Shown piece after piece: positions 5,660 through 14,600 of a DNA stretch of 64,000 nucleotides (position 1 is the first letter of the stretch; each line of letters begins with the position of its first letter). The stretch is from contig NZ_FQYP01000003.1 of the NCBI RefSeq assembly GCF_900141785.1, forward strand, positions 434,001 through 498,000. The letters run 5' to 3'. The translations under genes were made by a program, and so were the position numbers. This stretch comes from Aquimarina spongiae (GTDB lineage: Bacteria > Bacteroidota > Bacteroidia > Flavobacteriales > Flavobacteriaceae). The notes under the pieces are model-generated. The model ran no database searches. It saw only the letters and a list, made by a program, of their open reading frames with translations, and was not told the DNA's origin.

Positions 5660-8485
5660 ATGTTTTTAAGAAGGTACTATTTGTTGCTTGCCTTTGTTAT
5701 AATTTATTTTAATTCTGATGCCCAGAACTCGACCAATTGGGAATCAATTTTAGCTTCAGAATTTACAGTTGAACAAAAGCGTTTTAAAATTGATTCAATA
5801 ATCAAATTCTACAAAACCACTCAAAACGATTCTACTTTAGAACGAATAACTCACAAATATGCAATTTGGCACTACAAAAACACTACATTATCCCATGCCA
5901 TAAAAATGGCTGAAAAGTCTCTAGATTTAAAACAGAAAATCGACCCAACAAATACTTCTCTTATTCAACATGGACTAAAGAATCTTGGCTTTTTCAATTA
6001 TAAATACGGGAACTTTTCCAAAAGCATTTCATACTACAATCAATTAATCTCACTGAATTCTAATAATAATTACGCGGCGGATGCGTATTCCGAATTAGGA
6101 CGATGTTATACCAATTTATACGATTACCATAATGCTGTCATTCATTTTGAATTAGCAAATTCTTTATATCGTCAGAAGAAAAATTACAAAGGCATTATTA
6201 CTAATGCTATTAACTCTGGACGATTGGATGTGAAAATAGGCACTGTCGAAAGTTTAAAAAGAGGGATTACAAATTTATTAGCTGCGGATTCCATATCCTC
6301 AAAAATCAATACAAAAAAGACAACAAAATATAACACAAAATTTATTCTAGGAACTCTTTATAATCATGATAACAATTTAAATACTAAAAAAGCATTTTTT
6401 TACTATGATCAAGCTCTATCAATTGCAAGAACACTGAAAAACCCTACCCTGATTGCAAAAACATATGAAATCATGGGTAATCTCTATAACACTATTGATC
6501 AGGACTTGGCTATATCCTATCACCAAAGAGCAATTGAAAATCTTGAAAAAAAAGATTCTATATCTCTAGCTATAAGTATTTCAAATATTGGTATTTGCAA
6601 AGTTTGGCAGCAAAAATTTAATGAAGGAATTAATAACTATAAAAAGGCTATAGCCCTTCTTTCTGGTCAAACACTGTCTGAAGAAGAAACTTCAAAAAAA
6701 AATAACCTATTGACAAAAGGATCAAATTCACAGTTTCTTTTGCCCATACTTGAAGATCTAGCCGATGCTTATCTAAAACATTATCAATCCACAAACACTC
6801 TTTTATCGCTTCAAGAATCAATTGATACATTTCTAAAGGCTGATCAATTAATAGACATTATCCGTATAGAAAGTCAAGAATTTCAATCAAAGTTATATTG
6901 GCGTAAGCATAGCGCTAACTTGTATGGAAGAGCAATAGAAGCTTGTTTTCTAGCAAATGACATAGAAAACGGGTTTTACTTTTCCGAAAAAAATAAAGCT
7001 TTAATACTTTCTGAAGATATCACAAAAAATAGGGTTAAACAATCTCTTTCCCTTCCTGAGCATATAATAAACAAAGAAATTAAGTTTAAGAAAGAAATAT
7101 ATTTACTCAATAACCTAACAAAAAATAACAGTGATCAAAAAGAAAGAAACGTTACTACAATTCGTCTACTTGATTTAAAAAGGCAATTAAAAGAGCTACA
7201 AGATAGTATCAAAAATGTTTTTTCCAATTATGCAAAATTCGATATTCAGGACAGTCCTACCCCTTCTATCGAATTAATTCAAAAAAATCTCGATAAAAAA
7301 ACCGTTTTTTTAGAATACAACATTTCCAACCATACAGATTTTGGGATTATTACTAAGACAAACAACTACCTCCCAATTTATGAAGGAAGTGAATATGGTA
7401 AAAAGGAGTATTCCAAAGGGTATCTTTTTTGCATTACCAAACATGAGAGTTACTTTATACAACTTCCTGATACGGATCAATTGAAATTTCATGTAAGCGC
7501 CTTTATTCAAAAGGTTTCGAATCCATTCAAAGTACAAGAAGATGTAAAATCTTACATTGAATTAGGATATAATGTTTTCGATTATTTATTTCCTTCCAAA
7601 GATCTTAAAAAGATTATCGAAAACAGGAGATTAATTGTTGTACCTGATAATTATTTAAGCTTTATTCCATTTGAAGCTTTAGTAACTTCTAAGGAATTAG
7701 GCAAAAGACCTAAATATCTAATCGAAAGTTCAGAAATTAGCTATAGTTATTCCAATTTTTTCTTATCTCCGCCTTCAATTACTTCTTCCCAAAACAAAAC
7801 TGTCTCTCTTCTAGGTTTTGCTCCTGTCAATTTCAAAAAACAAGGTCTGATTTCTCTTGAAAATAGCGCTACCGAAATCATGAATACAAACACTATTTTC
7901 CCCGGAAAAGTCTTCTTAAATAAAGACGCTTCCAAGGAAAATTTTCTAAATAATTTGGCAGATAAAAGTATAATTCATCTGGCAACTCATGCAGATGGGA
8001 CTAATGCTGTTTCTCCATGGATAGCCTTTAGTGATAGGAAACTAACCTTGGAAGAGCTATACTTTACTGAAAACCATGCAGATTTGGTAGTTCTAAGTGG
8101 TTGCAACACATCGTTAGGCAGACAAGAAACAGGAGAAGGAGTAATGAGTTTAGCCAGAGGTTTTTTTCATTCTGGTGCCAAAAGTGTGGTATCTTCCTTA
8201 TGGAATGTAGATGATAGATCTACTACTTACATTATGAATGAATTTTATAAAAATCTAAAAAAGAGATTGCTTAAATCACAAGCGTTAAGAAAAGCAAAAC
8301 TTTCGTATCTAAGTACAAGTTCTTTATCCGAAAGTTCTCCTCATTTTTGGGCAACCTTTGTGCTGTTAGGAGATACTAGTCCAATTCAAGATATCTCTTT
8401 TATTGATAAATATTGGCTTATAATAGCACTAGTTCTCCTTATTATTCTAATACTAATTCAACAATTTAGAAGAAAAATACGTTAA
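5660..8485 (+). CDS. Membrane-anchored TPR-CHAT protease
   Basis: A 941-residue protein. The N-terminus is a signal peptide (about 1-21, ending DAQ). Residues about 60-450 are tetratricopeptide repeats, followed by a linker with coiled-coil character (about 470-530) and a C-terminal CHAT domain (about 620-905). The caspase-like dyad is intact: His777 in HLATHAD and Cys815 in LSGCNTS. A single membrane helix (918-935) is followed by a basic tail, RRKIR. The signal peptide and the positive tail place the TPR and CHAT parts in the periplasm, anchored in the inner membrane. CHAT proteases are usually cytoplasmic, so a periplasmic one is notable. It lies beside an ECF sigma factor and an anti-sigma-like TPR protein, which is a plausible target. 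Its transcript ends in a strong terminator. Confidence 0.85.
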   Translation: MFLRRYYLLLAFVIIYFNSDAQNSTNWESILASEFTVEQKRFKIDSIIKFYKTTQNDSTLERITHKYAIWHYKNTTLSHAIKMAEKSLDLKQKIDPTNTSLIQHGLKNLGFFNYKYGNFSKSISYYNQLISLNSNNNYAADAYSELGRCYTNLYDYHNAVIHFELANSLYRQKKNYKGIITNAINSGRLDVKIGTVESLKRGITNLLAADSISSKINTKKTTKYNTKFILGTLYNHDNNLNTKKAFFYYDQALSIARTLKNPTLIAKTYEIMGNLYNTIDQDLAISYHQRAIENLEKKDSISLAISISNIGICKVWQQKFNEGINNYKKAIALLSGQTLSEEETSKKNNLLTKGSNSQFLLPILEDLADAYLKHYQSTNTLLSLQESIDTFLKADQLIDIIRIESQEFQSKLYWRKHSANLYGRAIEACFLANDIENGFYFSEKNKALILSEDITKNRVKQSLSLPEHIINKEIKFKKEIYLLNNLTKNNSDQKERNVTTIRLLDLKRQLKELQDSIKNVFSNYAKFDIQDSPTPSIELIQKNLDKKTVFLEYNISNHTDFGIITKTNNYLPIYEGSEYGKKEYSKGYLFCITKHESYFIQLPDTDQLKFHVSAFIQKVSNPFKVQEDVKSYIELGYNVFDYLFPSKDLKKIIENRRLIVVPDNYLSFIPFEALVTSKELGKRPKYLIESSEISYSYSNFFLSPPSITSSQNKTVSLLGFAPVNFKKQGLISLENSATEIMNTNTIFPGKVFLNKDASKENFLNNLADKSIIHLATHADGTNAVSPWIAFSDRKLTLEELYFTENHADLVVLSGCNTSLGRQETGEGVMSLARGFFHSGAKSVVSSLWNVDDRSTTYIMNEFYKNLKKRLLKSQALRKAKLSYLSTSSLSESSPHFWATFVLLGDTSPIQDISFIDKYWLIIALVLLIILILIQQFRRKIR

Positions 8486-8511
8486 ACGACAAGAAGTTAT
8501 TATAAATATTT

Positions 8512-8550
8512 AAAAGGCCTATTGAATATATATTTAATAGGCCTTTTTTG
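8512..8550 (+). terminator. Intrinsic terminator after CHAT gene
   Basis: Arms AAAAGGCCTATT and complement enclose an A/T inner segment that can pair further, followed by a T-run. The RHS gene that follows must therefore have its own promoter. Confidence 0.9.
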
Positions 8551-8570
8551 TTTTTAACTTTTTTTTAACA

Positions 8571-8597
8571 GGTAAGAAATTACTTAAGGAATAACTA
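8571..8597 (+). promoter_or_regulatory. Candidate ECF promoter of the RHS gene
   Basis: GGTAAGA (8571-8577) and AATAACTA (8590-8597) are separated by exactly 12 bases, 45 bases before the RHS ATG and just after the CHAT terminator. Both blocks and the spacing match 4983-5009, which would place the RHS gene under the same sigma factor as the lipoprotein-CHAT unit. Confidence 0.55.
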
Positions 8598-8642
8598 ATT
8601 CATGATAGTCATTAAATAAACACACAAAATCTTGATGTCATT

Positions 8643-11600
8643 ATGAATATATTTAAAAAGGGATTTGCACTTATATTTTTAACTTCAATATCAATTTTTC
8701 TTCACTCTCAAGATGAGGGTGTTCCAACAGTAGTTCCGGAAACTGGTTTTTCTTTAGAAAATACAAATCTGGGAACAATTAACAACTCAATAAACCTATT
8801 TACGGGAGAAGTTGCGTTCCCTATACAATTGGCTACTCTATCCGGAAGAAATGGAATTGGAGGTTCTGTAAGCATAAATTATTCTTCATCTGGTGTATTT
8901 CAACAGTCTGAGCAAATTAATAGAGATGCTCCAACAGGAATTTTAGGCTTGGGGTGGAATTTAAACATCCCTAAAATAATTGTAGACAATAAACAAACAG
9001 GAACAAGACATGATGACGAATTTTTCTTGGTAGAAAACGGCTCTCCAATCAAATTAATACGCACAAAAGGTACGAACCTTGCAAAAGAATATATTACTGA
9101 GCCCTATAATTTTTGGAAAATCATATATAAACCAAATGAAGAGAAATGGGAAATTACCAAAGAAGACGGAACAATATATACATATGGTGACAAAAATAGT
9201 GGTCGAAACACGGTAGAATGGATTGTTAAATGGGGAAATTGGATAGGTAATAGCTCTAGAAGCAGTAATCAAAGTCAACAAGGATTATCTTTTAACCTTT
9301 CTACCATAACCAATCGTTTGGGAAACCAGACTAAATTCACCTATGATAACACAGAGAACAAAGTAGGAACAAATGGTAAATTTCACACAGAAGCTTCTTA
9401 TTTAAAGAAAATAGAAGATCCCATAGGCAATACAATTAATTTGTCGTATTCAAATAAATCTTCTAACGAATTTGAAGAACCCCATGTAGAAATAATCGAA
9501 CCTGATGCCTATCAAGAACGCTACGAAAAAAAATATCTCAGCCATATCATTGTAAAAGATCTAAAGAACATTACGCTTAAAACCATTACGCTTAATTATA
9601 TCTTGTCTGGAACCTCAACAATGACTAAGCGCAAGTTATCTGGTATTACTTATGAAGACCGTTACGGTGCTAGTTTTCCTTCTTATAATTTTGAATACGA
9701 CTCTAAGTCAAAACTGAAAAAAGTAATTACTCCTACAGGGGCAGAAATCATTTACACATATAGCACTTCTCCAATAACTCCAAATTACGCATCAAGAAAC
9801 CTAAATATTACTGCTCCTACTGGATATGCCGAACCGACAATCCATCACGGCCCTGACTATGTAGTAGTGACCTGGAGAGAGTTAAACAACGGGAACCATG
9901 ATACAGGTCGTCGTAAGGTTAAATCCTCTGTGTATACCTGGGATGGGTATTGGAAAAAACAGGATCTGGACACCTATTACAATATCGAAACCTATGACGA
10001 TTATACAAGAAGAAAGTTTTTTGTTACTAATCAGCGTAATTTCTTTGCTATAAGTTATTGGTCTGGAATTTCAAGTAGTTATTACGTAAAAATATATCAT
10101 AAAGACCAAAAAACCGACAGCTGGGTTGCTCGGAGTTTTACCGAGAATATTACTTATGTAGATGACGAAAAGAACATTTTGCCAAAACTACTTTCTGGAG
10201 ATAATTTCGTTGCTATGCATACTTTTAGAGATGGTGATATATTCACTTATGTATGGAATGGCACAGGGTGGACACGTAAAGTGATCAACCAAAATGGAAA
10301 TGAATTTGAAAGCACTGCAACGAACAATTGGATTATATCTCATCAAAAAGGAGGGACAGATTGGATCAAGTTACATTACTTAACCGATGAAGGTAATTGG
10401 GTAACAAAAAATATGAATTATCCTTTTAGTTCAGATCATGACGATCTGAGTTATTGGTATAGCACACCTTCATTTGCCTTGGTAATGGCCGATGATAATC
10501 CAGAATTTATCTACAGTTGGGACGAAAACTACAATAATGTAAGAAGACATAATATGTTTGGTGCAATGTGGGATAGAAGCACGGTATTAAGTAGATCAAA
10601 TGCTTTGTTTTATATTGGAGACTCTTCTAATCTGCTAGGAAAAGCCGTAAGATATGATGGTTTTAATTTCATATTCTCAGGAAATAATTATGGAGGAACA
10701 AAAGGTGTTAGTATTTCAGAAGATTTCTTCATTCATCACAACAATCGAGGAAATCATCCAAACGACGCCAAATTATCAGAATTTGATCCAAATACCTTAA
10801 ACTGGAAATTTAAAGACATACCATATGTAATACAACTTAGTCGAAGCAATACAGCCGGTAATGGATTATACTCATCTTATGAAAAAATCTATTTTAGAAA
10901 CAATATTGGTTCCTGGGGTAACCCAATAAACGTACCTAATCGCTCAGGGTTTTATACTAATGAAGGAACTGGTTTCAATTATCACGTCCAAGAATACAAC
11001 CATCCGTCATTATCCTCTTCCAGTAGAGGTAGTAACATTACTATTTTGAAAAATGACACCTCTTTAAGAAACATTTGGAAACCAAATCGCTTTTTCGGGA
11101 CACATAAAGATACCTGGCATTCTCGAAGAATTAACAATAACAATGGCAACATTATTATTCTTGCCAAAAACAACCTAAATTTTAAAGATCAAACATCATT
11201 AGAACTATACTACGAACAAAATGATCATATCGAAGGTAAACAAGGACATCATCCTGTAGTTTGTGTCTCTGTTAATGATGGGGTAGAAACGAGACATAAC
11301 TCCTTTAAGTATACCACTAGCTATGCCAAAATAGCTCCAAATGGATTAAGTGGCCTGTATAACAAAGTACGAAGTGTAAACGGAAGTTCAAATCCTAATA
11401 TTACACCAAACGGATATACCGAAACATATTTTTATACGGGGTTATCTCAACAAATTCGAGCAAGTCAAAATCAAAACGTTCGCAAACTATTGGTTGGAGC
11501 ACCATACGCTACACTAAGCTATGACAAAAATGGAATTGAAGTTAGTCTTAACACCTCAAAACTCAATACCTATTCAAAATCCATTGCACGTAACGGAGGA

Positions 11601-14600
11601 GGTAACTATAATGTAACTTACTTAAGACCAGGCACACAAACAACAAGAGTAAATGGTATTACTTCATCTATTAACAGGACCTATGACACTAATACAGGCT
11701 TAATAAAAACACAAAGTACTACCAACTACGGAAGCGAACAACAAGCAGAAGTATTAAAAACAGAATACAAGTATTATTGGGAACATTACGATACTGATCG
11801 AAGTGAACATCTCTTTACCCCAATAATACAAACCAAATCGTATAATGGAAGTACCGTTATTTCCAGCATCGCTAATCGGTGGTCAAGACAATCTGGGCAA
11901 ATGCTACCTTATGAGTCTTATACCTGGAAAGGTTCCGGAAGTTCTAATCATCCCTTCTCTTCTACTCCCAGTGCCACAGGTTGGTTAAAAGTCTCTGCCA
12001 TAACCAAAAGAGATTCACATTTCAACATATTAGAAACAAAAGATCAAGAAGGAATCTACGCTACCACCATATATGGATATGAAAATCGTTTACCTATTTC
12101 ATCTTTTAGTAATGCACGACATTCTGAAGTGCTTGCTGACAATTTTGACGGAAACAGTCTTTATAACCCACAGTTTTATTGGAATAGGAATGGAACTGGT
12201 TGGTCCATAACAGACAATAACCTATCCTACAACACTGGCACTGGTGAGGCTAGTATCAATCCAAGTAATGCAGGACCATCCAATCACTATATATTAGAGT
12301 TTAGATCCTATTTGGCTCAACAGAGCAGTTCTGGATGGGTTGGAGTTCATTTTGCAAAATCCTCAAATTCCAGTTTACCGTCACAGTCAGGAATTACCTT
12401 ACGTATTACTCAAAATGAAATCACCTTAAATACCACTTCATCTGTTATAGGATCTTATAATGTTACTAACGAAACAAATGAATGGCATAACTACCGTTTA
12501 GTAAAAGAAAATTCTACATTATCGATATATCGAGACGGGATACGAATTATAAAAGCAACTAATAGCGCTTCTGGAGCATATTGGAGTTTTTATGGCAAAG
12601 GAGTAAAATCATACATCGATGATTTTAGAAAATACCCAAAAGATGCCTTTGCCACTTCCACCTCATATGACCCTGTTATATTGACAACCACAAAAACCAT
12701 GGACTCCAATGGTTTAACAACACATAGTCTTACTGATAACGGCTCTGAAGTTGCTGCAATATCGCAAAGAGGAACCTTTGCAGGATCTTTGGCATCATAC
12801 TATCCAAGATCAGAAGGAATCTCGGTAGATGCTTCTAATTTTATCACGACACACAATACCAATACGCTTGATGAAGAAAGTTATTATGACACCTTTGATA
12901 AACCAGGTAGGTGGATTAATAAAGATCAAAACAACAATAGCACCACTCAATGGAGCATCGTAAATGGAGAATTGCGAAGTACCAATACTGGAGTAGCCAA
13001 TAACTGGAGTTCGGATCTCTATTGGGTAAATCTTCCTAAAAGCCTAAGTGGTAGAGTTGGTATTGAATTCTCTATTCGTAGTAAGAACTTACCCACAGAT
13101 TGGGGAATCGGAATAGCTGCAGGAGGTAACAACTGGAAAGTCCAAAACTCCGGAACCGAATGTGCTCTATGGATGGGTATGTATAAAAACACATTAAGAA
13201 GTATACCCAGTGGTCCTAACTGGAGTATCTTAAAAACCAATTTAAGTAAGAATAGGATTTATAGAGTAAAAATTATCCTTAACACCGTAACTAACAAAAG
13301 TGAATACTATATCGATGGAAAACTAGTATTAAGTAATCTAGGTTTCAGAGCGGCGACAGACGAGATTAGTAAAATAGCTTTTTTCAACTATGGTAAGAGC
13401 ACTACAATCGATGAATACTTCATAGACAACCTTGTTGTTTATCAAAACCCGATTGAGTCCCAACAATATTCGGATGCAACAGGAAAACCGAGACAATATC
13501 TTACCAAAGAAACTGAAAATAGTGTGTTGATCTCTGAGAACGGCTATGACAACCTTGGCCGTTCAAAATTCTCTACTTTAACAACAAGAGTTAGTGGTGA
13601 TCTTTCCTATCATCCTGATTTTGTAACCTCGTCGGGCACAACATTACAAGGGCAAGTTAAAACCATAAATGGCCATGATTATGCATTCACCGCAACTAAA
13701 TATGACGTATCTCCTTTAAGCAGGCCTGTAGAAACAAGCAGTCCTGGCTCAGTATATCGACTCGGTTCAGGACATAATGCAACTTTTGGATACTATAACA
13801 ATACCTACAGTCCAGTAGGAATGGGTAGTGATTTTTCTGGCCCCTATTATAACACTTACGAAATTATTTCCCCCGATGGGGCTAAGAGCTACACATATTC
13901 AGACATTTCGGGGCGAACAATTATGCAAAAAACCGGAACCATAAAACAAAGAATAGAAAAACCCATTAATAAATCCCATACAGTATTAAGTAATCAAACC
14001 TATAGCTTTACGCCTACAACAACCCATGAAGCCACTTATGACTTTAAACAATTTGATAATGCCACAGGTGTTTTAAAAATCGGCACAAGCCCAAGTGGTA
14101 GTGATATATTATCCATAAACAACAGTAGAACTGGAACCTTTACTGTAAACAAAAACACTACCTATTATGTAACAGTTAGCGCTACTATTAACGAAGAAAT
14201 ATATTATGATCACGATTGCGAGACTCCTATTATTCCTTCACCCTCTTATTGTTTTAACGAAGATAATTGTAGAATACCATGTGAGGTCGGTGGAATTGAT
14301 ACCCAGCTACTATCAACATCAGAAAATCCTAACCCAAATAATAATGCGCAAGGTTCCAATAATGAACTATCGTTTGAACCTTTTGCCATCATAAAATATA
14401 TAGATAGAATTCAAGTAACTGAAAGTGATGTATATTTAACCACTTCATATCAATATGATAAAAAAGGAAATATGACAAAAGTATTTCCTCCCAATTATCA
14501 TAATCCTCCTTCTTCAAATGTCAATCCAAACGATTACATAACAACCTATACCTATGATCATTTTGGCAGGATTAAAACATCAAATACTCCAGATGGGGGA

